From GCA-2862545 sp047609825 (GTDB lineage Bacteria; Myxococcota_A; UBA796; GCA-2862545), in assembly GCA_047609825.1 (NCBI GenBank), contig JBLFXJ010000001.1, positions 1 to 64,000 of the forward strand: a DNA stretch of 64,000 bases. Reading direction: 5' to 3'. The first letter of the stretch is position 1. Every line of letters begins with the position of its first letter. Both the position numbers and the translations under genes were made by a program. The notes beneath the pieces are model-generated. The model was given only the letters and a program-made list of their open reading frames with translations, was not told the origin of the DNA and searched no databases. Of this stretch, positions 24,853 through 34,510 are shown piece by piece.

Positions 24853-26967
24853 ATGCGCATCGCGGTCCTCACGAGCGGGGGCGACGCCCCAGGTATGAAC
24901 CCCGCGGTCCGGGGCGTCGTACGCCGGGCCTTGGCCACCGGTGTCGAGGTGTGGGCGGTGCGGGACGGCTACGCCGGGCTCGTCCGCGGCGACCTGGTGC
25001 GGGCCGATGCCTCCGATGTGTCGGGCATCGTGGCGCTGGGCGGCACGGTCCTGGGTACGGCTCGAAGCGACACCTTTCGCACCGCCGACGGGCGTCGCAG
25101 TGCTGCGGGTCACCTGGTGGCAGCGGGCATCGACGGGCTGGTGGTGGTGGGCGGCGATGGGTCGCTCACGGGCGCCGATGTGCTCCGTCGGGAGTGGACC
25201 GGGCACCTCGAGGCCTTGGTGGCGTCCGGCGCGATCCCCGCAGCCCTCGCCGCGCGTCACCCGTCGCTGCAGCTGGTGGGCCTGGTCGGGTCCATCGACA
25301 ACGACTTCTGGGGCACCGACAACACCCTGGGCTGCGACTCGGCCCTGCACCGCATCGTGGAGGCGGTAGACACCCTGGCGAGCACCGCCCGGTCCCACCA
25401 GCGCACCTTCGTGGTGGAGGTGATGGGTCGGCACTGCGGCTTCCTCGCCGTGGCCGCCGCTGTGTGCACGGGCGCTGACTACGTGCTGGTGCCGGAGGCG
25501 CCGCGCGCGGACTGGGCGGAGAAGATGTGCGCCGCGTTGCACGCGGGGCGGGCCGAGGGCAAGCGCAAGTCCATCGTGCTCGTGGCGGAGGGTGCCAGTG
25601 ATGCCGACGGGCAGCCGCTCACGGCTCAGCGCGTGAAGGAGGCGGTCGAGCTGGGGCTCCGCGCCGACACCCGGGTCACCGTGCTCGGCCATGTGCAGCG
25701 GGGAGGCCCGCCGTCGGCCGAGGACCGGGTGATGGGCACGGTGCTCGGGGCGGCCGCTGTGGACCGCCTGCGAGACCACGTGGATCCGGAGCCCGTGGTG
25801 CTCGGCACGGCTGGCGCGTCGGTACGCCCGGTGCCGCTGGTCGAGGGCGTCGCCCGCACCCGGGCCATCGGCGTCGCCCTGGCCGAGCGCCGGTTCGACG
25901 ACGCGTTCGCCGCCCGCGGGGAGGAGTTCGCCGAGCTGTGGCGCTGCCACGCCGTGCTCGCCCAGCCCGCTACCGCGGCCCCCACCGGCCGCCGGTTGTT
26001 GGCGCTGAATGTCGGGGCTCCGGCGCCAGGGATGAACGCCGCGCTCCGGGCCTTCGTGCGCGTCGCCCGCGCCCGCGGGGCAGTGCCGCTGGTGGCCACC
26101 GAGGGGCTGCGTGGGCTGATCGAGGGGCAGGTGCGCGAGCTGTCCTGGATGGACGTGAGCGGCATCTCGGCGCTGGGGTCCACCATGCTCGGCACCGACC
26201 GCGCTGTGCCCGACCCCGACGATGTGGAGGCGGCGCTCGCGGAGCACGGCGTGCACGGCGTCGTGTTCATCGGTGGATTCGAGAGCTTGGTAGCGGTATC
26301 CCGCGTCCAGATTCCCGCCGTTGTGGTCCCCGCCACGATCTCGAACAACGTGCCGGGCACCGATCGCTCAGTGGGGTGCGACACCGCCACCAACGCCATC
26401 GTCGAGGCCGTGGACCGCCTCAAGCTCTCGGCCCGCGGCTCCCGCGACCGCGTGTTCGTGGTCGAGGTGATGGGCCGGTCCTGCGGCTACCTGGCCACCC
26501 TCGCTGGGCTCGCCTCGGGCGCCGAGATCGTGCACACCGCGGAGCAGGGTCTCGGCCTCGCCGAGCTGCAGGCCGACGCCGCCGCGCTGAATGTCGCGTT
26601 CGACCAGGGCCGACACGTGGCCATCGTGATCGCCGCCGACGGCGCGCTCGAGACGTTCGACGCCCGCTCCCTCGCCCACGTGCTCGCGTCGGAATCCGGT
26701 GGACGGTTCGACGCCCGCGTGTGCGTGCTCGGCCACCTACAGCAGGGCGGCCGCCCCTCGCCGCGGGACCGGCTGGTAGCGAGCCGCCTCACCCTCGCCG
26801 CGGTCGACCACGTGTTGGCTGGCGACAGCGGCCTCGTGGGCCTGCGCGACGGTGCCGTGGTGCTCACGCCATCCGGCACAGCGCTCGCGTCAGCTGACCG
26901 CGCCCAGCGTCGCCCGGCCGAGCCGCGCCATCCCGAGTGGGCCGCGCTGTGGCCTGCGCTGCCCTGA
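24853..26967 (+). CDS. pfkA: Tandem 6-phosphofructokinase
   Basis: A 704-residue protein with two PFK domains in one chain. The N-terminal half has a complete active site: TSGGDAPGMN (residues 7-16), VVGGDGSLTGA (GGDG at 100-103) and GSIDNDFWGTDNTLG (catalytic Asp about 149), MGRHCGFLA. Gly after GGD favours ATP rather than PPi as donor. The C-terminal half (from about 380) keeps the fold (LNVGAPAPGMNAALRAF, ATISNNVPGTDRSVGCDTA, MGRSCGYLATLAG) but has lost GGD residues (IGGFESL), as in the allosteric halves of eukaryote-type tandem PFKs. It phosphorylates fructose-6-phosphate in glycolysis. It lies 40 bases after the PfaC-like gene, a possible operon. Confidence 0.88.
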   Translation: MRIAVLTSGGDAPGMNPAVRGVVRRALATGVEVWAVRDGYAGLVRGDLVRADASDVSGIVALGGTVLGTARSDTFRTADGRRSAAGHLVAAGIDGLVVVGGDGSLTGADVLRREWTGHLEALVASGAIPAALAARHPSLQLVGLVGSIDNDFWGTDNTLGCDSALHRIVEAVDTLASTARSHQRTFVVEVMGRHCGFLAVAAAVCTGADYVLVPEAPRADWAEKMCAALHAGRAEGKRKSIVLVAEGASDADGQPLTAQRVKEAVELGLRADTRVTVLGHVQRGGPPSAEDRVMGTVLGAAAVDRLRDHVDPEPVVLGTAGASVRPVPLVEGVARTRAIGVALAERRFDDAFAARGEEFAELWRCHAVLAQPATAAPTGRRLLALNVGAPAPGMNAALRAFVRVARARGAVPLVATEGLRGLIEGQVRELSWMDVSGISALGSTMLGTDRAVPDPDDVEAALAEHGVHGVVFIGGFESLVAVSRVQIPAVVVPATISNNVPGTDRSVGCDTATNAIVEAVDRLKLSARGSRDRVFVVEVMGRSCGYLATLAGLASGAEIVHTAEQGLGLAELQADAAALNVAFDQGRHVAIVIAADGALETFDARSLAHVLASESGGRFDARVCVLGHLQQGGRPSPRDRLVASRLTLAAVDHVLAGDSGLVGLRDGAVVLTPSGTALASADRAQRRPAEPRHPEWAALWPALP

Positions 26968-26973
26968 GCCGCG

Positions 26974-27993
26974 TCAGTTCTTCCGGGTGCGCCGGGCCGC
27001 TTCGCGCAGGTCCACGTCGCGGTCGGTCTCGTCCACGATCTCCCCGGTGAGGATCTCGAGCACGTCCTCCAGGGTCACCACTCCGTGCACGGCGCCGTAC
27101 TCGTCGCGCACCACGGCAATCAGGCGGCGGGCGGAGCGGAACAACGGCAGCAGCTCGTCCGCCTTCATCCCGGGTGGGACGAACTGGGGGGGCTGGAGCC
27201 GGGCCCAGTCGGCGTCGATGCGGTCGGTTGGGGTGATGAGCAGCCCGAGCAGCAGGTCGCGCTGGAGCGCCACCCCCACCACGTCGTCCAGCGTGTCGCC
27301 CACCACGACGATGCGGCTGTGCTGGCTGTCGCGGATGGCCACGGCGGCGTCCGCCAGGCTCTCGCCAGCGCGGATCCAGGTCATGCGGGTGCGGGGCGTG
27401 AGGATGTCGCGGGCGCACAGGTCGTCGAGCTGGAACACCTTCTGGATCAGCTCCGACTCGTCCCGGTCGATCGACCCCTCGTCGCCGCCGGCGCGCACCA
27501 GGAACCGGATCTGGTCCTCGTTGGTGATGGGACCGATCTTGTGGCCGCCGAACGCCGACGTGATGCGCTCGAGCACCACCAGCAGCGGGGTGATCGACCA
27601 CACGAGGGCCGCGAGGGGGCGGGCCTGCAGCAGCGCGATGCGCTCGGCATACCGGCTGCCGATGGACTTCGGGAGGATCTCGGCGAACACGATGATCGCC
27701 AGGGTCAGTGTGGCGGTGAACACGCCGAGCAGGGTGGACCCGAGCAGCGTCGCAGCCGTGCTGCCCACTGCCATCGAGCCCACGATGTTCGCGATGTTGT
27801 TCAGCACGACGATCGCGGCGATCGGTCTGGTGGGCCGCTCCTTCTGGGAGAGCAGCGTGCGCGCGCCGGCGCCCCCGGTCTCGGCCAGCTGCCGCACTCG
27901 GAGCTCCGACACCGACAACAGCGCGGCTTCGGCCCCGGAACACAGTCCCGAAGACACCACGACGAGGCCCGACAGGGCGAGGAGCTGCAGCAT
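26974..27993 (-). CDS. CorC/HlyC-like transporter (DUF21 plus CBS pair)
   Basis: A 339-residue protein. The N-terminal DUF21/CNNM membrane domain has about four spans (MLQLLALSGLVVVSSGLCSGAEAALLSVS; PIAAIVVLNNIANIVGSMAVGS; LLGVFTATLTLAIIVFAEILPKSIG; LAALVWSITPLLVVLERI). Two CBS domains follow (ILTPRTRMTWIRAGESLADAAVAI; PPGMKADELLPLFRSARRLIAVVRDEYGAVHGVVTLEDVLEILTGEI). This is the layout of Mg/Co efflux-type CNNM proteins, without an obvious CorC_HlyC C-terminal domain. The ATG at 27993 starts directly with the first span; GTG 28011 is an alternative. Confidence 0.85.
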   Translation of the reverse strand: MLQLLALSGLVVVSSGLCSGAEAALLSVSELRVRQLAETGGAGARTLLSQKERPTRPIAAIVVLNNIANIVGSMAVGSTAATLLGSTLLGVFTATLTLAIIVFAEILPKSIGSRYAERIALLQARPLAALVWSITPLLVVLERITSAFGGHKIGPITNEDQIRFLVRAGGDEGSIDRDESELIQKVFQLDDLCARDILTPRTRMTWIRAGESLADAAVAIRDSQHSRIVVVGDTLDDVVGVALQRDLLLGLLITPTDRIDADWARLQPPQFVPPGMKADELLPLFRSARRLIAVVRDEYGAVHGVVTLEDVLEILTGEIVDETDRDVDLREAARRTRKN

Positions 27994-28090
27994 CTGCGCG
28001 GCGTAAGTCACCGTGGGGCGGGCGTCACCCGTGCGAGCGCGCGCGCGGCGGGGTATCGACGCGGCGCGCCCCCGCGGGCGAGGAGGACAG

Positions 28091-28417
28091 ATGGCAGACC
28101 TGCAGATCGAGGAGCTCGCCGAGGGCACGGGCGTCGAGGCCGCGAAGGGCCACACCGTGAGCGTCCACTACACGGGCTGGCTCACGAATGGCACCAAGTT
28201 CGACAGCTCTGTGGACCGCGGCACCCCGTTCGAGTTCCGTCTGGGTGCACGCATGGTCATCGCTGGCTGGGACCAGGGCGTCGCCGGGATGAAGATCGGG
28301 GGCAAGCGCAAGCTGACCATCCCCGGCCACCTCGCCTATGGCAAGCGCGGCTACCCCGGGCTCATCCCGCCCGACGCCACGCTGGTGTTCGAGGTCGAGC
28401 TGCTCGGCCTGTCGTAG
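28091..28417 (+). CDS. FKBP-type peptidyl-prolyl isomerase
   Basis: A 108-residue, single-domain cytosolic FKBP from MADLQIEELAEGTG, with AGGAGG 4 bases before the ATG. Fold landmarks: VSVHYTGWLTNGTKFDSSVDRGTPFEF, VIAGWDQGVAGMKIGGKRKLTIPGHLAYG and IPPDATLVFEVELLGL. The FKBP active-site aromatic residues (Tyr, Phe, Trp, Tyr) are in place. It catalyses prolyl cis-trans isomerisation in folding. Divergent from the CorC-like gene, with a short shared promoter region. Confidence 0.92.
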   Translation: MADLQIEELAEGTGVEAAKGHTVSVHYTGWLTNGTKFDSSVDRGTPFEFRLGARMVIAGWDQGVAGMKIGGKRKLTIPGHLAYGKRGYPGLIPPDATLVFEVELLGLS

Positions 28418-28424
28418 CTCCGGA

Positions 28425-29279
28425 TCACGCCATCCCGTCGAGCGCGGCTTGCTGCTCGGCGGTGAGCACCAGATCGGCCGCCCCGAGGTTCTCCTCGAGG
28501 TGGGCCACCCGGCTCGTGCCGGGGATGGGCAGCATCACCGGGGAGCGGGCGAGCAACCACGCCAGCGCCACCTGGCTCGGAGTGGCGCCGTGGGCATCAG
28601 CCACCTGCTTGAGCACGCCTTTGCTCGTGTTCGACAGCTCGGCCGCCGCCAGCGGGTACCAGGGGATGAACCCGATGCCCAGCTCGGTGCACCGGTCGAG
28701 CACGTCTTCACGGCCGCGGTAGCCCAGGTTGAACCGGTTCTGCACCGTGACCACCGGCACGATGGACCGGGCCTCTTCCAGCTGCTCGACCGTCACGTTG
28801 GACAGGCCAATATGACGGATGAAACCGGCTTCTTGGGCCTTGGCGAGGGCGCCTACGCTGTCGGCGAACGGCACGTCATCATCCGGCGCGTGCAGCTGGT
28901 ACAGGTCGATGCGCTCCGCGGCCAGGCGCCGCAGGCTGTTCTGTACAGCCCGGGTGAGGTGCTCGGGGCGGCCATCGGTCTGCCAGTCTCCAGGTCCGCC
29001 GCGGGTGAGGCCGCCCTTGGTCGCGACGACCAGGCCCTCCGGGTACGGGTGCAGGGTGTCGGCGATCTGGTACTCGTTGACCTCGGGACCGTAGGCGTCG
29101 GCCGTGTCGATCAGGGTCACGCCCAGCTCCACGGCGCGGTGGAGCACGCCAGCGGGCGCTGAGCGGTCGGCTGGGAATCCCCAGATGCCGGGGCCACACA
29201 GCCGCATGGCGCCGAAGCCGAGCCGGTGCACGCGGAGGTCCCCGCCGATGTCGAAGATTCCGCTGTTCTCGAGTCCCAT
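28425..29279 (-). CDS. Aldo/keto reductase
   Basis: A 284-residue TIM-barrel oxidoreductase. The catalytic tetrad is visible: Asp and Tyr in IDTADAYGPEVNE, Lys in VVATKGGLTRGG, His in LYQLHAPDD. NADPH-binding features are GLSNVTVEQLEEA, VTVQNRFNLGYRGREDVLDRC and PIPGTSRVAHLEENLGAA. The start MGLENSG at 29279 has GGGGAG upstream. It likely reduces small carbonyl compounds with NADPH; the substrate is unknown. It follows the ATP-grasp ligase on the same strand at 63 bases, so it may share its transcript. Confidence 0.88.
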   Translation of the reverse strand: MGLENSGIFDIGGDLRVHRLGFGAMRLCGPGIWGFPADRSAPAGVLHRAVELGVTLIDTADAYGPEVNEYQIADTLHPYPEGLVVATKGGLTRGGPGDWQTDGRPEHLTRAVQNSLRRLAAERIDLYQLHAPDDDVPFADSVGALAKAQEAGFIRHIGLSNVTVEQLEEARSIVPVVTVQNRFNLGYRGREDVLDRCTELGIGFIPWYPLAAAELSNTSKGVLKQVADAHGATPSQVALAWLLARSPVMLPIPGTSRVAHLEENLGAADLVLTAEQQAALDGMA

Positions 29280-29342
29280 GACCGCTCCCCGCGCAGAGGG
29301 TCCTCGTACCTGCTGCCCGGAATCCCGGCCCGTCACCGTGCG

Positions 29343-30836
29343 TCAGGCGGTCTCGGCATCGAGCACCGCGACGGTGCGGTCGAACAAGGAGTCGGCCGCC
29401 TCGGGGGTGGGCCCGATGCACACCATGCCGAGCTTGCCGAACTCGGACAGTGCGCCGATCAAGTGGAACACGGTGCCTTCCTGACGAGGCCCGTGGAAGT
29501 GCAAGCGGTTGCACACGGTGAGGTCGATCAGGTCGTGCGGCGTGAGGCCGGCGTAGGCGGGGGAGCACAGGTTGTCGGTGGCCCGGTAGTACCGGGACTG
29601 GCCGCCGGGTGTGTGGAACAACCCAGTGGCCGGGTCAACTTCGCCATCCGTGAGGTACTGGAGCATCAGGAACGGATGGGTGGTGCCGCCCTTTCGGAGG
29701 TTGATCTCGATGGCGGAGTGTTGCCACCCGCCCGGCGTGCGCACGCTGACAAAGTCGGCTGCGAACCGCCCGATCACGCCGTGGCTCGCCACGGTCTCGG
29801 CCAGGCGCTGCCCGGCGACCTGGATCTCCCGCCGGTACCGCGGGTCGGCGGGGAATCGACAGCCGAGGAAGATCTGGCCGGACGGGCCTCCGAGGATCTG
29901 GTCGTGGGTGGAGATCACCTCGGCCCGACCGTTTGGCCACACCCGGCACTGCACCGACGGGGAGGCCTTGTCGGCGCCGTCCACCCACGCCTCCACGATG
30001 CCGCCCATCTCGGCATACTTTTGCTCGTATGCGGCGTAACTCTCGCCCTTGGCCTCGAAGGACAGACGCTTCGGCAGCTCGCGAGCGACCCAGGCCTTCA
30101 GCCCGGTGCTGGGTGCGTCGTCGAACCGGAATGTGGCGTTGCCCTCGCCCGAGAATCCGTCGTTCAGCTTCACCACCGCCTTGCGCAGGGTGGGGTCCGC
30201 GGTCTTCAGCCGCACCAGCGAGGCCCGGGCGTCGGCCAGGTCGCGCAGGCCCTCGTCGCCGGGCGATAGCGCGAGGCCGGCCTCCTTGAACAGGCGGCGG
30301 GAGCCGGTCTTGGTGCCCAGGTGGGCGAGGGCCGGGTCGGGGGCGTACAGCGGGATGCCCAGGGCCACCGCCAGGTCCTGCTCGAGCCCGCAGCTGTTGA
30401 AGCTGGTGAGGTGGGCTGAACGGGGGTCACGGATGACGGAACGGATGCGCTGGAGCAGGCGGGGGCGGGCGAGCAGCTTGGCGCTGAGCGGTCGCAGCGA
30501 CCCGTCGTGGGCGCTGAACAGGTGCAGCCGCTCGCGGGCGTGGGAGGTGGGGATGCCGGCGAGCAGGTGCAGGAAGTAGTCGATGGTCGCCGGCGCGATG
30601 GGCCGGCTGGTGACGTACACCACGTGGGTGCGCGGGTAGCGCAGCAGCAGCAACAGGCAGAGCAGCCGCTCCTCGTAGTGCTCGACGCCCTCGACCTTCG
30701 CCAGCTCACGCGGGTCGAGGGACAGGCTCGGCACCACCACGACCGTGCGCGGCTCCAGCGGGTTGGCCATGATCCGGTCGAACTGAGAGGCCAGGGTCTG
30801 CTGCAGGGCCTCGAAGCGCGGGCGGGTATCGGACAT
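29343..30836 (-). CDS. PGM1-related ATP-grasp peptide ligase
   Basis: A 497-residue soluble protein starting MSDTRPRFEALQQTLASQFDR (GGAGG 5 bases before ATG). The N-terminal half has RTVVVVPSLSLDPRELAKVEGVEHYEER and HVVYVTSRPIAPATIDYFLHLLAG. The C-terminal half is ATP-grasp: KAVVKLNDGFSGEGNATFRF (nucleotide-binding strand and glycine loop), AEVISTHDQILGG and SAIEINLRKGGTTHPFLML (Mg/ATP ligands Glu/Asn). This matches the carboxylate-amine ligase family of pheganomycin synthetase PGM1, which joins an amino-acid-like group to a peptide. The natural substrate here is unknown; neighbours are an aldo/keto reductase and a KOW-like acidic protein. Confidence 0.75.
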   Translation of the reverse strand: MSDTRPRFEALQQTLASQFDRIMANPLEPRTVVVVPSLSLDPRELAKVEGVEHYEERLLCLLLLLRYPRTHVVYVTSRPIAPATIDYFLHLLAGIPTSHARERLHLFSAHDGSLRPLSAKLLARPRLLQRIRSVIRDPRSAHLTSFNSCGLEQDLAVALGIPLYAPDPALAHLGTKTGSRRLFKEAGLALSPGDEGLRDLADARASLVRLKTADPTLRKAVVKLNDGFSGEGNATFRFDDAPSTGLKAWVARELPKRLSFEAKGESYAAYEQKYAEMGGIVEAWVDGADKASPSVQCRVWPNGRAEVISTHDQILGGPSGQIFLGCRFPADPRYRREIQVAGQRLAETVASHGVIGRFAADFVSVRTPGGWQHSAIEINLRKGGTTHPFLMLQYLTDGEVDPATGLFHTPGGQSRYYRATDNLCSPAYAGLTPHDLIDLTVCNRLHFHGPRQEGTVFHLIGALSEFGKLGMVCIGPTPEAADSLFDRTVAVLDAETA

Positions 30837-30883
30837 GCTCGCCTCCAGAGCTGTTCGTCAGCTTTGCAAGAGGCGATCCACCC

Positions 30884-31477
30884 TCAGAACAGGTCGTCGT
30901 CGTCATCCACCGGGGCGTAGTCGAACGGTGGGGGCTCATCCCGCTGTGGCGGTTCGCCCACTGGGCCCGACCACGGCACGGGTGGGGGCGGCTCATCGTC
31001 TTCATCCGCCGCGATGAATCCGTAGTCGTCGGCGGGGGAGGCAGCGGGCTGCGTTGGCAGGGCCCGGGGTGATGGCGGTGGCGAAGGTGCCGCCATCTCG
31101 CCGTCGTCCAGCACCCGCACCGCGCGGGCGTCGAGCCACACCGGCTCCTCGCTCTCGTCGTCGTTGATGCCCAGGCGTAGGCCCCCGTTGCGGCCCTTGC
31201 CGACCCAGAACACGCGGCCAACGCCCTCGGCGTCGCCCTGCTGGTAGGCCACCCGGTCGCCCTTGCTCACCTCGGGCGGCGGTGGGGGTCCGGCGTCTTC
31301 GGCCTTGGTCAGGGGCTCCACCGAGTCCGACGCTATCCAGTAGGTCTGGCCGTCATCGCCCTCGATGCCGAGGCGGGTGCCCTCGCCCCACTTGTTCGGC
31401 CCCTCCCAGAACACGGTGCCAGCGACGCCCTTGCCCTTGCGGCCCTTCACGATGCGGATGCGTGTGCCCTTGTCCAC
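30884..31477 (-). CDS. Two-repeat KOW/SH3-like protein with acidic tail
   Basis: A 197-residue protein from GTG 31477 (GGAGGG upstream): MDKGTRIRIVKGRKGKGVAG. Two matching small beta-barrel repeats share the pattern VxGxVFW.G...GxRLGI.DD...W....V..L (about residues 5-57: TVFWEGPNKWGEGTRLGIEGDDG; about 70-125: RVFWVGKGRNGGLRLGINDDESEE). A Pro-rich segment and a strongly acidic C-terminus (PVDDDDDLF) follow. KOW/SH3/Tudor-like barrels bind RNA, DNA or peptides. It is 47 bases upstream of the PGM1-like ligase on the same strand, so probably the first gene of a three-gene set. Confidence 0.65.
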   Translation of the reverse strand: MDKGTRIRIVKGRKGKGVAGTVFWEGPNKWGEGTRLGIEGDDGQTYWIASDSVEPLTKAEDAGPPPPPEVSKGDRVAYQQGDAEGVGRVFWVGKGRNGGLRLGINDDESEEPVWLDARAVRVLDDGEMAAPSPPPSPRALPTQPAASPADDYGFIAADEDDEPPPPVPWSGPVGEPPQRDEPPPFDYAPVDDDDDLF

Positions 31478-31690
31478 CGGACCCTCCCTCGGCGGCCTCT
31501 GGTAACCACGGGCGCGGTGCGCGCACCACGGGGCAGGAACCCCACCACGCCGGGTGATCACGCACGCCCGCTGCGATGGCTCCCGGGTCCACGACTGGAT
31601 CGTGGGCCGACATTCGAGCGAAATGGTGATTACCGCGCTGACGCGATATCTCGTGACAACTTCTGGTCACGCACTCACTGAGGAGATCCT

Positions 31691-32581
31691 ATGCGCACTG
31701 CCCTGTCTCTTGCCTCCCTGATGCTCGCTGCACCCGCCTTCGCCGCCGACATCGCCACCGACGGCTCCTGTCCCGGTCCGGTGATGTTGGACATCACGGG
31801 CCTCACGCCCGGCGGCAACGTCCGCATCCTCATGACCAGCCTCGGCGAGGGGGCCGACGTGATCGGCCGCGGCGCGTGCACCGGCACCGTTACCGGCCTG
31901 TCCGGCTTCCGTCCCGGCCCCGCGTTCGTGGCCGACGGCGCCGGCGAGCTGCACTTCACCTTCGACGCGCCCGATGGCGCGTGCGACAAGCACATCCAGT
32001 TCATCGATGCCGGTTCCTGCGCCCTCACCCCCGTGGTCGACATGTCCGCCCTCGGCGGCCCGGTCGACCCGCCCGATGGCTGTCTCGGTGGCGCCGTCCT
32101 GCTGGACACGAGCCCCGGCGGCGACATGGTCGTCTGCGATGACCCGGGTGACGCTACCTGCGAGGAAGACTTCGGCGCCCTGTGTCCGGTCGACTGGCAC
32201 CTGTGCTCGATGGATGAGTTCAACAGCCGCAACGACGGCTGGGGCTTCCCGACCCCCGGTCCCACCACGCTCGGCACCATCCACTGCCGCGGCGCGGGCG
32301 GCGGCAGCGGCGCCGGCCACTTCACCATCTCCACCCCCACGCTGGGTGATGACCAGGCCTTCAACTGCTGGTACGGCAGCTCCCGCGCCACCTGCGAGAC
32401 GGTCTACGGCTGCAACGAGACCACCTCGGCGGCTCTGTGTTGTGCGCCCAGCCCGCTGTGCGGCAACGGCGTGGTGGATGCCCCCGAGGAGCAGTGCGAC
32501 GACGCGAACGGCGACGACACCGACGACTGCCTCAGCAACTGCTGGTGGAAGAACCCGGCCGATCACGGCTTCGGCTGCTGA
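31691..32581 (+). CDS. Secreted protein with C-terminal Myxococcus Cys-rich repeat
   Basis: A 296-residue exported protein: MRTALSLASLMLAAPAFAADI is a Sec signal with an AFA-A cleavage site, and AGGAG precedes the ATG. The N-terminal domain looks like a beta-sandwich (GPVMLDITGLTPGGNVRILMTS). A Cys-rich middle (CPVDWHLCSMDEFNSRND) is followed by one CGNGVVDAPEEQCDD...DDCLSNC unit, the DUF4215 repeat common in Myxococcota surface proteins. Upstream (31600-31690) is AT-richer than its surroundings and probably holds its promoter. Confidence 0.75.
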   Translation: MRTALSLASLMLAAPAFAADIATDGSCPGPVMLDITGLTPGGNVRILMTSLGEGADVIGRGACTGTVTGLSGFRPGPAFVADGAGELHFTFDAPDGACDKHIQFIDAGSCALTPVVDMSALGGPVDPPDGCLGGAVLLDTSPGGDMVVCDDPGDATCEEDFGALCPVDWHLCSMDEFNSRNDGWGFPTPGPTTLGTIHCRGAGGGSGAGHFTISTPTLGDDQAFNCWYGSSRATCETVYGCNETTSAALCCAPSPLCGNGVVDAPEEQCDDANGDDTDDCLSNCWWKNPADHGFGC

Positions 32582-32600
32582 TCGTCCCCGATGCTCCGCA

Positions 32601-32628
32601 CGCCCGCCCATGCCTGCATGGGCGGGCG
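32601..32628 (+). terminator. Hairpin with perfect 12-bp stem
   Basis: CGCCCGCCCATG and CATGGGCGGGCG are exact complements around CCTG, 19 bases after the stop of the secreted Cys-rich protein. A short T-containing stretch (GTCTTGG) follows. Very likely a transcription terminator. Confidence 0.75.
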
Positions 32629-32689
32629 CTGCCCGTCTTGGGGTGAGGGCGGCACAAGCCTGCTACAGTTGAGGGCACGTGGAGGCTTC

Positions 32690-33628
<939 letters not shown>

Positions 33629-33676
33629 TGGACCTCGGCCGATCCGGGCACTACACCTGGCCCCGGAGGTCCCCAC

Positions 33677-34510
33677 ATGGACGAGTTCGCCCCGGCTACC
33701 ACCACACCGGCTGTCCCTGCGGCGGGCTTCACCCGAGAGCCCGTCGCTGGCGGTGAGCTGCCCGACCCGTTTCAGCTGCTCGACGAGACGCTGAAAGAGT
33801 TCATGGCGAACCTCGGCCCGTATGTGTTGGCCGGACTCGGGCAGATGGTGTTCGTGTTCCCCGTCGTGTTCATCGCGATCATCGGCCTGTATGCGCTGAT
33901 GTTCGGCGGCGTGTTTGGCGGCATGGCGGTTGTGGGCCTGGTGGCCGCAGTGCTGCCGGAAGACCTCGCGGGACTGGTCGTGGGCCTCGGGTCGCTCGCC
34001 CTGCCCATCGGGCTGTTCGGCATCACCTTCCTGGTGATCGGTGGCATGTCGGTGGTGCTCATGCCTACCGCCGCCAGTCTGGCCCGCGCCGTGGCGCGGC
34101 ATCAGCGCGGAGAGGACGATGTGCTCGGCTTCACCAGCGCCTTCGACTCCGCCACCCAGGACGTGGGGAGCGTGATCACGGCCGGCGCGGTGGTGGTGAT
34201 GCTGTCGATCATGGGTGCGATGATGTGCTACTTCCCGGCGTTTGCCGTTCTGCTGTTCCTCGGCTTCGCGATGAACATGGTCGCACTGCACCGGGAGGGC
34301 GGCGTGGCCGCGATCACCACGGTGTTCGCACACGCCCGCCAACACCTGCCGTGGCACGGCAAGTTCACCCTGCTGTACCTGGTGCTGATGCTCGTCGCGG
34401 GCAACGTGCCGATCATCGGGCCCATGTTCGCCGTGGCGCTCCATGTGCGGGCCTACCGTCGCCTGTTCGGCGATGGCGACACGGCCGTGCTCCACGTGCA
34501 TCCGGCGTGA
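33677..34510 (+). CDS. Multi-span membrane protein, DUF975/GDPD-membrane-domain-like
   Basis: A 277-residue protein with a cytosolic N-terminus to about residue 45 and about six hydrophobic spans (YVLAGLGQMVFVFPVVFIAIIGLYALMFGGVFGG; LVVGLGSLALPIGLFGITFLVIGGMSVVLM; VITAGAVVVMLSIMGAMMCYFPAFAVLLFLGF; FTLLYLVLMLVAGNVPIIGPMF). The pattern of long paired spans with ATQDVGS and HARQHLPWHGKF loops resembles uncharacterised DUF975-like proteins. GGAGG lies upstream. The stop overlaps the next gene's GTG (GTGA), so the two are co-translated. Confidence 0.65.
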   Translation: MDEFAPATTTPAVPAAGFTREPVAGGELPDPFQLLDETLKEFMANLGPYVLAGLGQMVFVFPVVFIAIIGLYALMFGGVFGGMAVVGLVAAVLPEDLAGLVVGLGSLALPIGLFGITFLVIGGMSVVLMPTAASLARAVARHQRGEDDVLGFTSAFDSATQDVGSVITAGAVVVMLSIMGAMMCYFPAFAVLLFLGFAMNMVALHREGGVAAITTVFAHARQHLPWHGKFTLLYLVLMLVAGNVPIIGPMFAVALHVRAYRRLFGDGDTAVLHVHPA

